Source of the DNA: Xylanimonas allomyrinae
GTDB lineage: Bacteria > Actinomycetota > Actinomycetes > Actinomycetales > Cellulomonadaceae
DNA length: 64,000 nucleotides
Assembly (NCBI RefSeq): GCF_004135345.1
Contig: NZ_CP035495.1
Span: 62,001 to 126,000, forward strand
Reading direction: 5' to 3'
A program made the translations under genes and the position numbers. The notes under the pieces are model-generated. The model was not told the origin of the DNA, ran no database searches, and saw only the letters and a program-made list of their open reading frames with translations. How positions within the stretch are numbered: the first letter of the stretch is position 1; each line of letters begins with the position of its first letter. Of this stretch, positions 8,791 to 17,992 are shown piece by piece.

Positions 8791-9566
8791 GTGAGCGAGC
8801 AGCCTGCGGGGTCCTTCCGGCTCGGGTACGTGCCCGGTGCGACGCCCGGCAAGTGGGCGCGCACCTGGCGCGAGCGCCTGCCCGACGTGCCGCTCGAGCT
8901 CGTGCAGGTCGAGGCGGCCGACGCCGTCGCGGCCCTCGAACGCGGCGACGTCGACGCCGCGATCGCCCGTCTGCCCGTCGACAAGACGCGCCTGAGCGCC
9001 ATCGCGCTGTACGAGGAGCTGCCCGTCGTCGTCGTCTCGCGCGACCACCTGCTCGCGGCCACCGACGACGACGAGCCGGTGGCGGCCTCGGACCTCGCCG
9101 ACGACGTCGTCCACCTGGCCGACGACGACGTGCTGTACGCGCCGGGCGTGCCCGTGCCGGGCCTGCGGCCCGTCGCCTACCGCGAGGACGGGTCGGTCGA
9201 CCCGGCCGGGGCGGCGCCGCGCCCGCCGACGACGGCCGAGGCCGTCGCGTGGGTCGCGGCCGGCGCGGGCGTGACGATCGTGCCGATGTCGCTCGCCCGG
9301 CTGCACCACCGCAAGGACGTCACGCACCGCGTGCTCGACGGCGGCCCGACGGCGCCGGTCGGCCTCGTGTGGGTCTCGGAACGGACCACGGACCTGGTCG
9401 ACGAGCTCATCGGGATCGTGCGCGGACGCACGGTCAACAGCTCGCGAGGGCGTGCCACGCCGCCCGCTTCGCGGCAGCCGGAACCGCCGCAGCCTGCCCG
9501 TCCGCGCCGCGCTCCTGCCGGCCGCCCGCGCCGGACCCCGCCCCGAAGCGCCGCGGGCGCCGCTGA
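8791..9566 (+). CDS. LysR-type substrate-binding domain protein without HTH (probable 3' frameshift)
   Basis: The protein opens directly with a type 2 periplasmic-binding fold like the effector domain of LysR regulators: FRLGYVPGATPGKWARTWRERL, DAAIARLPVDK, and GAGVTIVPMSLARL. No winged-helix DNA-binding region, signal peptide or lipobox is present, so it should be a cytosolic ligand-binding protein or partner. The C-terminus is a basic Pro/Arg-rich tail. Restoring one C in the run at 9541-9544 ends the protein at 9566 in PPPKRRGRR; as written the frame runs on to 9597. The GTG start is supported by TAGCCT six bases upstream. Ligand unknown. Confidence 0.72.
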
Positions 9567-9647
9567 CACGTGCCGGTCCGCGCCGACCCGGTGCTGACCT
9601 GCGCCGCCCCGCGCTGACCTGCGCCGCCCCGTGCCGACCTGCGCGGG

Positions 9648-11203
9648 TCAGCCGCGCGGTGGGAGCAGCGCGCGCACCGCGTCGATCGTGTCGGCCTCGG
9701 CGGCGGGCTTGTCGTCGCGGTAGCGCAGCACGCGCGCGAAGCGCAGGGCGACCCCGCCGGAGTAGCGCGCCGAGCGCTGCACCCCGTCGAACGCGACCTC
9801 GACGACCTGCTCGGGGCGCACCCGCACGACCCAGCCGTCGGCGGGGCCGTCGGCGAGGTCCGTGAACCTGGCGGTCTGCCAGGCGAGCATGTCGTCGCTC
9901 ATCCCCTTGAACGTCTTGCCGAGCATGGCCCACCCGTCCGTGCCGCCGGTGCCGCCGCCCGGGACGCGGGCGCCCAGGTGGATGTTCGACAGCCACCCGG
10001 AGCGCCGCCCCGACCCGCGTTCGACCGCCAGCACCACGAGGTCCAGCGTGTGCCGCGGCTTGACCTTGACCCACGCGCCGCCTCGGCGTCCGGCGTCGTA
10101 GGCCGCGGTGAGGCTCTTGACCACGACACCCTCGTGACCGCTTGCGAGCACGTCGGCGAAGAACTCGGTGGCCGTCGCGGGGTCGGCGGTCACGATGCGC
10201 CGCACCAGGGCCGACGGCGGTGCGAGGCGTTCGAGCGCGGCGAACCGGTCGGCCTCGGGCTCATCGAGCAGGTCGTGCCCGTCGACGTGGAGCGCGTCGA
10301 AGAGGTAGGCGGTGAGCGGCACCCGCGCGGCGGCGTCCTCGCCGCGGCTTCCCGTGCGGGCGGCGGTCTCCTGGAACGGCAGGGGGCGTCCGTCGGCGCC
10401 CAGCGCGATGGCCTCGCCGTCGAGCACGACGGCGTCGGCGGGCAGCGAGCGCATCAGGGCGACGAGCTCGGGCAGGCGGTCGGTGACGTCGTCGAGCGAG
10501 CGGGTGTAGATCGCGACGTCGTCGCCGTGGCGGTGCAGCTGGACGCGGATGCCGTCGATCTTGGCCTCGACGGCCACGGGCGTGTCGAGCCCGGACAGCG
10601 CCGTCGCGACGTCGGGCGCTGGCGAGGCGAGCATGGGCCGCACGGGCCGCCCGACCTCGAGGCGGAACGCCGCGAGGGCGTCCGCGCCTCCGCTGAGCGC
10701 GGCCCGCGCGATGGGCCCGGACAGGGCGCTGAACATGGCCGCCCGGCGCACCGCGGCGAGCGGGACGTGCGCGGCGGCGGCGACGGCGTCGAGCAGGAGC
10801 GAGTCGAGGGCGCCCTGCCGCAGCTCGCCGAGGATCAGGCCGTGCAGGAATCGCTGCTCCTCGGCGGTGGCGGCGGTGAGCAGGCGGTCGAGCGTGGCGG
10901 CGCGGGCGGCCTGGGCGCCGGCGCCCACGGTGGCGGCGAGCGTGCCGAGCGCGGTGTCGACGTCGCGCGGCGTGAGGGTCGGCGTGCGGGCGGGCTCCGG
11001 GGGCGGGACAGCGAACGCCAGCCGATGCCTGAGCGCCGCTGCCGTGGACGTCCGGAGAGGAACGCTGCGACGATCTCGACGAGGTCGACGTCGTCGTCGT
11101 GGGCGGCGTCGTGCAGCGCGCGCGCGAGCAGGTCCCGTTTGGCGAGCCGTGACCGCGTGGCGGCGACGGCGGCGGAGGTGGCGACGACGTCGTGGAACAG
11201 CAC
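9648..11203 (-). CDS. lig: ATP-dependent DNA ligase (frameshifted near N-terminus)
   Basis: About 518 residues, the size of actinobacterial LigB-type ATP-dependent ligases. The nucleotidyltransferase motifs are intact: [10 protein letters not shown] (adenylated Lys), [18 protein letters not shown] and [18 protein letters not shown], followed by an OB-fold end. The N-terminal DNA-binding part, [20 protein letters not shown] to [12 protein letters not shown], is in a different frame from the rest. One missing C in the minus-strand C run at 11007-11005 joins them as [12 protein letters not shown]. The GTG at 11203 follows AGGTGG. Such ligases act in repair besides the essential NAD-dependent LigA. 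Confidence 0.85.
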
Positions 11204-11280
11204 GCCGTCGATGCTGCCACCTGCGTGGACGGCCCGCCCGTGCCGCGTGCGCGGGCGCACGAGCACGCGACGCCATCCTA

Positions 11281-11330
11281 TTGACATGTATCGATATGGG
11301 GAGCACAGTTTCCTATCGACGCACGTCGAT
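11281..11330 (+). promoter_or_regulatory. arsM promoter with ArsR-like operator
   Basis: TTGACA (11281-11286) resembles a -35 and sits beside TATCGATA. About 20 bases on, ATCGACGCACGTCGAT (11315-11330) is a perfect 7-bp-arm inverted repeat with a 2-base spacer, ending 24 bases before the arsM ATG. ATCGA-type palindromes are typical of ArsR/SmtB-family sites. No arsR gene is present in the window, so regulation in trans is inferred. Confidence 0.5.
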
Positions 11331-11354
11331 GTACGCGACCCGATGGAGGTTCCG

Positions 11355-12125
11355 ATGGCTGTGGACGAGACACTGCGCGAGCAGGTCCGTGACCGGTACG
11401 CACGCGCTGCACGCAGCGCGCAGAGCGGAACCGGCGCAGACACGGGCGACTGCTGCGGCGGGGTCTGCGGCCCGGGACCGCAGAAGGTCGTGTTCGGCGC
11501 AGGGCTGTACCAGCCGGACCAGATCGGCGCGCTGCCCGAGACCGCGGTGCTCGCCTCGCTCGGCTGCGGCAACCCGACGGCCGTCGCCGAGCTGCGCGTG
11601 GGCGAGCGCGTGCTCGACCTCGGCTCCGGCGGCGGGATCGACGTCCTGCTCTCGGCCCGCCGCGTCGGCCCCACGGGCTTCGCGTACGGCGTCGACATGA
11701 CGAACGAGATGCTCGACCTCGCGCGCTCCAACGCCACCCAGGCCGGCGTCGCCAACGTCGAGTTCCGCCACGGCACCATCGAGGACCTGCCGTTCGACGA
11801 CGCGTCCATCGACGTCGTCATCTCCAACTGCGTCATCAACCTGTCCACCGACAAGGACGCCGTGCTCGCCGAGATGTTCCGCGTCCTGGCCCCCGGCGGG
11901 CGGATCGGCGTGTCCGACGTCGTCGCCGAGGACCACGTCACGCCCGAGCAGCGTGCCGAGCGCGGATCGTACGTCGGCTGCATCGCCGGGGCGATGTCAC
12001 GCCAGGAGTACGTCGACGGGCTCGCGGCCGCCGGGTTCACCGACACCCAGGTCACGTTCACGCACGAGGCGGCCCCGGGGCTGCACGGTGCGATCGTCCG
12101 GGCCGTCAAGCCGGCAACCCCCTGA
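11355..12125 (+). CDS. arsM: arsenite methyltransferase
   Basis: SAM-dependent methylation of As(III), a cytosolic detoxification step. 256 residues. The SAM motif is VLDLGSGGGIDVLL (near residue 87). The conserved arsenic-binding cysteines are present: Cys71 (LGCGNP), Cys159 (SNCVINLS) and Cys209 (VGCIAGA), equivalent to the three in algal ArsM. An N-terminal CCGGVC (33-38) is also typical. The ATG at 11355 has GGAGG six bases upstream. No arsB, acr3, arsC or arsR gene accompanies it, so it is a stand-alone arsenic gene here. Confidence 0.93.
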   Translation: MAVDETLREQVRDRYARAARSAQSGTGADTGDCCGGVCGPGPQKVVFGAGLYQPDQIGALPETAVLASLGCGNPTAVAELRVGERVLDLGSGGGIDVLLSARRVGPTGFAYGVDMTNEMLDLARSNATQAGVANVEFRHGTIEDLPFDDASIDVVISNCVINLSTDKDAVLAEMFRVLAPGGRIGVSDVVAEDHVTPEQRAERGSYVGCIAGAMSRQEYVDGLAAAGFTDTQVTFTHEAAPGLHGAIVRAVKPATP

Positions 12126-12135
12126 CCCACCGCGA

Positions 12136-12163
12136 CCGCTGCCCGGCCCACGCCGGGCAGCGG
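12136..12163. terminator. bidirectional terminator hairpin
   Basis: Perfect 12-bp stem (CCGCTGCCCGGC / GCCGGGCAGCGG) with a CCAC loop; a further CGCG pair flanks it. It separates the convergent ends of arsM and msrA. Confidence 0.65.
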
Positions 12164-12172
12164 CGCGGCCGG

Positions 12173-12844
12173 TCAGACGGCCGCGGGGTACGGCACGCCC
12201 GTCTTCGCGTGGCAGCGGTACCCGTGGGGGTTCTTGTCGAGATACTGCTGGTGGTAGTCCTCGGCGTAGAAGAACGGCCCGGCCTCCTCGGCCGAGCGCA
12301 TCTCCGTGGTGATCGGGTCGAACCCGCGCCCGGTCAGCACCTCGCCGTACACCGTCGCGGTGGCGCGCACCGCGGCCTCCTGCTCGGGCGTCGTCCAGTA
12401 GATCGCCGACCGGTACTGCGTGCCGACGTCGTTGCCCTGCCGGTTGCCCGACGTCGGGTCGTGCCGCTCCCAGAACGTGCGCAGCAGGTCCTCCTCGGAC
12501 ACCACCGACGGGTCGTAGGCCACCAGCGTCGTCTCGGTGTGGCCCGTGCAGGCGGTGCACACCTCCTGGTAGGTGGGGTTCGGCGTCGTCCCGCCCATGT
12601 ACCCCACGGCGGTGCTCACCACGCCGGGGACCCGCCAGAAGATCTCCTCGGCACCCCAGAAGCACCCCATCGCCAGATACAGGACGCGCGTGCCCTCCGG
12701 CCACGGCCCGGTGATCGACGTGCCCAGCACGGTGTGCGGGGCAGGGTTGGCCAGCAGCGGCGCCGTGCGGCCGGGCAGCGCGTCCTCGGGCGCGATCGGG
12801 GCCCGCGTGTCGGTCGAGAACAAGCGGTCGAAGAACGAGCTCAC
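12173..12844 (-). CDS. msrA: peptide-methionine (S)-S-oxide reductase
   Basis: Repairs oxidised methionine in proteins with a thiol reductant. 223 residues, including about 50 residues before the core fold, as in other actinobacterial MsrA. The catalytic Cys61 lies in [12 protein letters not shown]; other family blocks are [35 protein letters not shown] and [16 protein letters not shown]. The GTG at 12844 is preceded by a strong GGAGGAGG. It is divergent from metB, which together would serve methionine synthesis and repair, though they do not share an operon. Confidence 0.95.
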   Translation of the reverse strand: MSSFFDRLFSTDTRAPIAPEDALPGRTAPLLANPAPHTVLGTSITGPWPEGTRVLYLAMGCFWGAEEIFWRVPGVVSTAVGYMGGTTPNPTYQEVCTACTGHTETTLVAYDPSVVSEEDLLRTFWERHDPTSGNRQGNDVGTQYRSAIYWTTPEQEAAVRATATVYGEVLTGRGFDPITTEMRSAEEAGPFFYAEDYHQQYLDKNPHGYRCHAKTGVPYPAAV

Positions 12845-12931
12845 AAGTCGTGCCTCCTCCTGGGCGCGCCCGGTGCCGTAGACACGCGTGGTGGCGCTCC
12901 CGGTGGTGGCAACGGCGCGGCGTCCACAGGT

Positions 12932-12957
12932 GTTCCGCCGCCCGCGGGCGGCGGAAC
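12932..12957. repeat. 26-bp perfect palindrome
   Basis: A fully self-complementary 26-bp sequence centred between 12944 and 12945, with 12-base arms GTTCCGCCGCCC / GGGCGGCGGAAC around GC. It lies in the 298-bp region between the divergent starts of msrA and metB, so it is not a normal terminator. No other feature is evident in that region beyond the metB -10. Confidence 0.8.
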
Positions 12958-13129
12958 GCAGACCGGCCTAGGGTGCCGCGCATGGTTCCCGGACCACGAC
13001 GACCCGACTCCGCCCGACGCGCCCGCCAGGGGCCCAGGGACACGCGCACGCACGGCCGGGAAGGACGCCGACATGCTCGAACGCGCCGAGAAGGCCGACC
13101 CTCTGCGGCGCCTCCCGCACCCCGGACCA

Positions 13130-13135
13130 TAAGGT
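13130..13135 (+). promoter_or_regulatory. metB -10 element, leaderless
   Basis: TAAGGT ends seven bases before the GTG at 13143, the spacing expected when transcription begins at the start codon. This leaves no room for a SAM riboswitch leader. Confidence 0.5.
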
Positions 13136-13142
13136 GGTTCCC

Positions 13143-14366
13143 GTGACCACGGACGACTGGACAGACACCGGCTTCTCCACCAGAGCGATCCACGCCGGGC
13201 AGGAACCGGACCCGACCACGGGCGCCGTCGTGCCTCCCGTCTACCTCACGAGCACCTACAAGCAGGACGGCGTCGGCGGGCTGCGCGGCGGGTACGAGTA
13301 CTCGCGCTCGGCCAACCCCACGCGCACCGCGCTCGAGACCGCCCTCGCCGCGGCCGAGGCCGGGTCCTCGCCGGCGCACGGCTTCGCCTTCGCCTCGGGC
13401 CTGGCCGCCGAGGACACGCTGCTGCGCGCCGTGCTGCGCCCGGGCGACCACGTCCTGCTGCCCGACGACGCGTACGGCGGCACCTACCGCCTCATCGCGC
13501 GCGTCTTCGGCGCCTGGGGCGTGGAGCACACCGCCGTCGACCTGACCGACACCGCCGCCGTCGCCGCCGCCGTGCGGCCCGGCACCACGCGCGTGGTCTG
13601 GGTCGAGACCCCGACCAACCCGCTGCTCGGCATCAGCGACATCGCGGCGCTGGCCGCGGTCGCGCACGACGCCGGCGCGCTGCTCGTCGTCGACAACACG
13701 TTCGCCACGCCCTACCTCCAGACGCCGCTCGCGCTCGGCGCCGACGTCGTCGTCCACTCGACCACCAAGTACGTGGGCGGGCACAGCGACGTCGTCGGCG
13801 GGGCGCTCGTGGTGGCCGACGGCGTCGCGATCCCCGGCGGTCGCACCGCCCCGAACGGCGAGGCGGACGTCGCGGGGGCCGTCCGGTTCCACCAGAACTC
13901 CTCGGGCGCGGTCGCCGACCCGTTCGCGGCATGGCTGACGCTGCGCGGGCTCAAGACCCTCGCGGTGCGCATGGACCGCCACCAGTCCAACGCGCTCGCC
14001 GTCGCCCGCTACCTCGAGTCGCACCCGCGCGTGACGCGCGTGCTCTACCCGGGTCTGGAGTCGCACCCGGGCCACGCGCTCGCGGCACGGCAGATGAGCG
14101 GGTTCGGCGGCATGGTGTCGTTCCAGGTCGGCAGCGAGGCCACGGCTCTCGACGTCGTCGGGCGTACGCGCGTGTTCACGCTCGCCGAGTCGCTCGGCGG
14201 GGTCGAGTCGCTCATCGAGCACCCCGGCCGCATGACGCACGCGTCGGTCGCGGGCTCGGCGCTCGAGGTGCCCTCCGACCTGGTGCGGGTCTCGGTCGGG
14301 ATCGAGGACGCCGCCGACCTCGTCGCCGACCTGGAGCAGGCACTCACGCCCTCGGTGGCGCCGTGA
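13143..14366 (+). CDS. metB: cystathionine gamma-synthase (trans-sulfuration PLP enzyme)
   Basis: Cys/Met metabolism PLP enzyme of 407 residues, normal length. It condenses an activated homoserine with cysteine to cystathionine; gamma-lyase activity is the close alternative. The PLP lysine is Lys209 in HSTTKYVGGHSD. Other family blocks are YEYSRSANPTR, ETPTNPLLGISDI, VVDNTFATPYLQ, LRGLKTLAVRM and SLGGVESLIEHP. The GTG at 13143 is chosen over GTG 13134 because a -10 hexamer lies seven bases upstream. Synteny with M. tuberculosis metB-greA-Rv1081c-mca supports the call. The next gene overlaps it by four bases. Confidence 0.9.
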   Translation: MTTDDWTDTGFSTRAIHAGQEPDPTTGAVVPPVYLTSTYKQDGVGGLRGGYEYSRSANPTRTALETALAAAEAGSSPAHGFAFASGLAAEDTLLRAVLRPGDHVLLPDDAYGGTYRLIARVFGAWGVEHTAVDLTDTAAVAAAVRPGTTRVVWVETPTNPLLGISDIAALAAVAHDAGALLVVDNTFATPYLQTPLALGADVVVHSTTKYVGGHSDVVGGALVVADGVAIPGGRTAPNGEADVAGAVRFHQNSSGAVADPFAAWLTLRGLKTLAVRMDRHQSNALAVARYLESHPRVTRVLYPGLESHPGHALAARQMSGFGGMVSFQVGSEATALDVVGRTRVFTLAESLGGVESLIEHPGRMTHASVAGSALEVPSDLVRVSVGIEDAADLVADLEQALTPSVAP

Positions 14367-15628
14367 GCGTCGAGCCGGTGCGGCCGGGCGCCCACCCCGT
14401 CCCTGGCTCGGTGCGCGCGGCTGCTGCGTGGTCGTGGCGGCTGCTGCTGATCGGCCTGCTCGTCGCCGCCGTGCTGTGGCTGCTGTCCCAGCTCAAGACG
14501 ATCGTCGTGCCCGTCGCCGTCGCCGTGCTGCTCGCGGTGCTGCTGCGGCCGTTGCGGGACACGCTCGAACGGTGGCTGAGGCTGCGGCGCGGGCTCGCCA
14601 CCGCCGTGTCGATGCTCGGGTTCCTCGCCGTCGTCGTCGCGCTCGTCGCGCTCGCGGGGCGGCAGATCGTGGCCGGGTTCACCGACCTCGCCGACCAGGC
14701 CGTCGCGGGCTTCGACGAGGTCCGTGCCTGGCTCGCGTCGGGCCCCCTGGACATCGGCACCGACCAGCTCAACGGCTACTGGGAGCAGATCAGCGACGCC
14801 CTGACCGACGCGGGCGGGACGAGCACCATCGTCACCGGCGCCCTCGGCGCGGCGACGACCGTGGGCCATGTGCTCGTCGGCGCGCTCATCGCGCTCTTCT
14901 GCACCGTGTTCTTCCTCATCGACGGACGCGGGATCTGGACGTGGCTGGTCAACCTCCTGCCCATGGGCGCGCGCGAGAAGGTCCACCAGGCCGGCCGGCG
15001 CGGCATCGTGACCTTGTCCGCCTACGTCCGCACCCAGGTGCTCGTGGCGCTGGTCGACGCCGCCGGCATCGGCATCGGCTCCGCGTTCTTCGTGCCGGCC
15101 CTCGCTCTGCCGCTCGGCATCCTCGTGTTCGTCGGGTCGTTCGTGCCCATCGTGGGCGCGATCGTGACGGGCGTGATCGCGTGCGTCGTGGTGCTCGTGG
15201 CGCAGGGGTGGGTGGCCGCGCTCATCATGCTCGCGATCGTCCTGCTCGTGCAGCAGATCGAGGGACACGTGCTCCAGCCGTTCCTCATGGGCCACGCCGT
15301 GTCGCTGCACCCGGTGGCCGTCGTGCTCGTGGTGGCCGCCGGGTCGCTCGCGGCGGGGATCATCGGTGCGCTGTTCTCGGTGCCGCTGGCCGCCGTGCTC
15401 AACACGGTGATGCTCTACCTGCACGGCACCGACAAGTTCCCCGCGCTCGGCACCGACGACCACCTGCCGCTCCTGAGACGGCGGCCCTCGCTGCCGGCGC
15501 TCGGGCTCTCGCAGCGCACAGGTCTGCGGTGGGTGCGCGCCGAGGGCCCGGAGCCCGACGCCGACGACCCGACGGGCGACGTGGACGCCCGCGAGGCGAC
15601 CCGGCGCGACGACGGAGACGACCGGTGA
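14363..15628 (+). CDS. AI-2E family transporter
   Basis: 421-residue membrane protein of the AI-2E/PerM exporter-like family (TqsA, YdiK). About eight hydrophobic segments can be seen, including SWRLLLIGLLVAAVLWLL near the N-terminus and the family block GILVFVGSFVPIVGAIVTG. The end is a charged cytosolic tail of about 60 residues. Substrates vary in this family and cannot be assigned here. Its GTG overlaps the metB stop by four bases (GTGA), and it overlaps ilvA in the same way, so the three are probably translationally coupled. Confidence 0.85.
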   Translation: MSVEPVRPGAHPVPGSVRAAAAWSWRLLLIGLLVAAVLWLLSQLKTIVVPVAVAVLLAVLLRPLRDTLERWLRLRRGLATAVSMLGFLAVVVALVALAGRQIVAGFTDLADQAVAGFDEVRAWLASGPLDIGTDQLNGYWEQISDALTDAGGTSTIVTGALGAATTVGHVLVGALIALFCTVFFLIDGRGIWTWLVNLLPMGAREKVHQAGRRGIVTLSAYVRTQVLVALVDAAGIGIGSAFFVPALALPLGILVFVGSFVPIVGAIVTGVIACVVVLVAQGWVAALIMLAIVLLVQQIEGHVLQPFLMGHAVSLHPVAVVLVVAAGSLAAGIIGALFSVPLAAVLNTVMLYLHGTDKFPALGTDDHLPLLRRRPSLPALGLSQRTGLRWVRAEGPEPDADDPTGDVDAREATRRDDGDDR

Positions 15629-16845
15629 CGCCCTCGGTGACGCTGGCCGACGTGCAGGCCGCCGCCCACCTGCTCGACGGCGTCGCGATCCGCACCCCCG
15701 TCCAGCCGTTCCGTGCGCTCGCCGAGACCGCGGGCGTGCCCGTCATGCTCAAGCTGGAGAACCTGCAGCGCGCCGGCTCGTTCAAGATCCGCGGCGCGTA
15801 CACGCGCATGGCCCGCCTGACCGAGGCCGAGCGTGGGGCCGGCGTCGTGGCCGCCTCCGCCGGCAACCACGCGCAGGGCGTCGCCCTCGGTGCCCAGCTC
15901 CTCGGCATCGACGCCGTCGTGTACATGCCCGTCGACGCGCCGCTGCCCAAGCTTGCCGCGACGCGCGGCTACGGCGCCGACGTCCGGCTGGTCGGCACCA
16001 GCGTCGACGAGGCGCTGGTGGCCGCGCGCGCCGAGGCCGCCCGGTCCGGGCGCGTGCTCATCCACCCGTTCGACCACGTCGACGTCGTCGCCGGTCAGGG
16101 CACCGTCGCGCTCGAGATCCTCGACCAGGTGCCCGACGTGGGCACCGTCGTCGTGCCGCTCGGCGGCGGCGGGCTCGTGGCGGGCATCGCGACGGTGCTG
16201 GCCGAGGCCGCGCCGCACGTGCGCGTCGTCGGCGTTCAGGCGGAGATCGCGGCGGCGTACCCGGCGTCCATGGCCGCGGGCCACCCCGTGCCGCGCAGGC
16301 TCGGACCCACGATGGCGGACGGCATCGCCGTGGGTACCCCGGGCGACGTGCCGTTCGAGATCCTCGAACGGCTGGGCGTCGAGATCCGCACCGTCAGCGA
16401 GGAGCAGATGTCACGCGCGCTGCTGCTCGTGGCCGAACGGGCCAAGCTGGTCGTCGAGCCCTCGGGCGCGGCGGGGGTCGCGGCCGTCATGGCCGACCCG
16501 GCCGGGCTCGCCGGCACCGTCGTGCCGCTGCTGACCGGTGGCAACATCGACCCGCTGCTGCTCATGCGCGTCATCCAGCACGGCATGGTCGCCGCCGGCC
16601 GGTACCTGCAGCTGCGCGTCCGGGTCGACGACAAGCCGGGCGCGCTGGCCACGCTCGTGCAGACCGTCGCGGCCGCGGACGGCAACATCATGCACGTCGA
16701 CCACACGCGCACCGACGTCGAGCTCGGCGTGTCCGACGTGATGGTGACGCTCCAGGTCGAGGCCAAGGGGCCCGAGCACTGCGCGCAGATCCTCTCGGCC
16801 CTGCGCGCAGCCGGGTTCGAGGCTCAGGCCCCGCAACGAAGCTGA
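15625..16845 (+). CDS. ilvA: threonine ammonia-lyase with ACT domain
   Basis: PLP enzyme that deaminates threonine to 2-oxobutyrate, the first committed step to isoleucine. 406 residues. The PLP lysine is Lys54 in AGSFKIRGAY; other blocks are AASAGNHAQGVA, the phosphate-binding loop PLGGGGLVAGIA, and LTGGNIDP. The last 75 residues form a single ACT domain (LRVRVDDKPGALATLVQTVA), which fits the single-ACT biosynthetic or catabolic form. The GTG at 15625 overlaps the transporter stop by four bases. It is convergent with greA with only 15 bases between them and no clear hairpin. Confidence 0.92.
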   Translation: MTPSVTLADVQAAAHLLDGVAIRTPVQPFRALAETAGVPVMLKLENLQRAGSFKIRGAYTRMARLTEAERGAGVVAASAGNHAQGVALGAQLLGIDAVVYMPVDAPLPKLAATRGYGADVRLVGTSVDEALVAARAEAARSGRVLIHPFDHVDVVAGQGTVALEILDQVPDVGTVVVPLGGGGLVAGIATVLAEAAPHVRVVGVQAEIAAAYPASMAAGHPVPRRLGPTMADGIAVGTPGDVPFEILERLGVEIRTVSEEQMSRALLLVAERAKLVVEPSGAAGVAAVMADPAGLAGTVVPLLTGGNIDPLLLMRVIQHGMVAAGRYLQLRVRVDDKPGALATLVQTVAAADGNIMHVDHTRTDVELGVSDVMVTLQVEAKGPEHCAQILSALRAAGFEAQAPQRS

Positions 16846-16860
16846 CCGAGGTCGCGGGCG

Positions 16861-17343
16861 TCAGCCGACGAACGGCTTGGCGCCCGTGATCTCGACGGTG
16901 AACTCCTTGCCGTTGGGGGCGACGTAGCTCACCGTGTCGCCGATCGCGTGGCCGTCGATGGCCGCGCCGAGCGGTGAGGTGGGGGAGTACACGTCGACGT
17001 CCGTGGTGCCCGCGATCTCGCGCGAGCCGAGAAGGAACGTCATGGGCTCGCCTGCGAGCAGCACGTCGACGAGCATGCCGGCCTCGACCATCCCGTCGTC
17101 GGGAGGCGTGCCGATGTGGGCCGAGCGCAGCTTCTCCGTGAGCTCACGGATGCGCGCCTCGTTCTTGCCCTGTTCCTCGCGGGCGGCGTGGTAGCCGCCG
17201 TTCTCCTTGAGGTCGCCCTCGTCTCGGGCGGCCGCGATGCGCTCGGCGATCTCGGCGCGGGCGGGCCCGGAGAGGTGCTCCAGCTCAGCCTTCAGCCGGT
17301 CGTGAGCCTCCTGGGTGAGCCAGGTGACAGCAGAATCGGACAC
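16861..17343 (-). CDS. greA: transcription elongation factor GreA
   Basis: Rescues backtracked RNA polymerase by stimulating transcript cleavage. 160 residues: an N-terminal coiled coil with the acidic tip AARDEGDLKENGGYHAAREEQ, and a C-terminal FKBP-like domain ending GKEFTVEITGAKPF. The GTG at 17343 has GGAGAG upstream; a longer ATG version to 17415 would run through a hairpin and adds a non-homologous N-terminus. It lies downstream of the DUF4307 gene, as in M. tuberculosis (Rv1080c-Rv1081c). Confidence 0.95.
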   Translation of the reverse strand: MSDSAVTWLTQEAHDRLKAELEHLSGPARAEIAERIAAARDEGDLKENGGYHAAREEQGKNEARIRELTEKLRSAHIGTPPDDGMVEAGMLVDVLLAGEPMTFLLGSREIAGTTDVDVYSPTSPLGAAIDGHAIGDTVSYVAPNGKEFTVEITGAKPFVG

Positions 17344-17398
17344 GAGGGCTCTCCTTTCGTGATGCTCGGAAGCCTGGCCGTGGCCGCACGTCATCGCA

Positions 17399-17424
17399 CC
17401 GACACGCGTCGGCACGCGTGTCGG
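17399..17424 (-). terminator. hairpin between DUF4307 gene and greA
   Basis: 10-bp perfect stem (CCGACACGCG / CGCGTGTCGG) with a TCGGCA loop, in the 143-bp space between the DUF4307 stop and the greA start. It could end the upstream transcript or lie in the greA leader. Confidence 0.45.
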
Positions 17425-17487
17425 TCGGGACCAGAACTGCGTGAATCCCTCAGCCTATCCCGCCACGGGGTGGCACAGGCAAGTCGA

Positions 17488-17892
17488 TCAGCCGCGAGTG
17501 CACCCGTCGACGACACCGGCATCCGCGAGCTGCGACGTCCGCAACGTCACGGTGTAGCGCGCCGTACCCGACTCGCTCGGTCCCACCGGGACGCGCATCG
17601 AGCCCACCTCGGCGAAGCTCTTCGACAGCGCGCCCACCGTGCACACCGCCGTCGTCCCCGGGGGCATCGACACCTGGAAGTCGATCTCGATCTCCTCGGC
17701 GCTCGTCACCCGGAACGAGACGACGTCGGCCTGGACCGGGTCCCGCTGATGCTGGACGACGGCGAACCATGCCGCGAGCGCGACGGCCGCCGCCAGGGCG
17801 AGGACGACGGCCACCTTGGCGCCGCGCGACAGCCCGGACGAGGCGCGCCCATACCGGTCGGCGGGCGGCGTGGGCGGGACGGCGGTGCTCAT
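17488..17892 (-). CDS. DUF4307 membrane-anchored protein
   Basis: 134 residues: a short cytosolic N-terminus (TPPADRYGRASSG), one transmembrane helix (VAVVLALAAAVALAAWFAVV, about residues 27-46) and an extracytoplasmic beta-rich domain with a Cys pair (AVCTVGAL, GVVDGCTRG). DUF4307 proteins occur widely in actinobacteria between greA and mca, as here; the function is unknown. The ATG at 17892 lacks a strong ribosome site. It is divergent from mca. Confidence 0.85.
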   Translation of the reverse strand: MSTAVPPTPPADRYGRASSGLSRGAKVAVVLALAAAVALAAWFAVVQHQRDPVQADVVSFRVTSAEEIEIDFQVSMPPGTTAVCTVGALSKSFAEVGSMRVPVGPSESGTARYTVTLRTSQLADAGVVDGCTRG

Positions 17893-17992
17893 GGAGCATG
17901 ATTGTTGTCGATGCGCGCGGCGCGCCTCGACCCCCCACGGGGCAGGATCGTGTGACGTTGCGCTGAAATGTCCGTGATCGTGGAGGTCAGCC

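Noticed and set aside
13074-13142. Possible SAM riboswitch before metB
   Set aside because: No fold was recognised, and a -10 hexamer seven bases before the GTG leaves no leader RNA.
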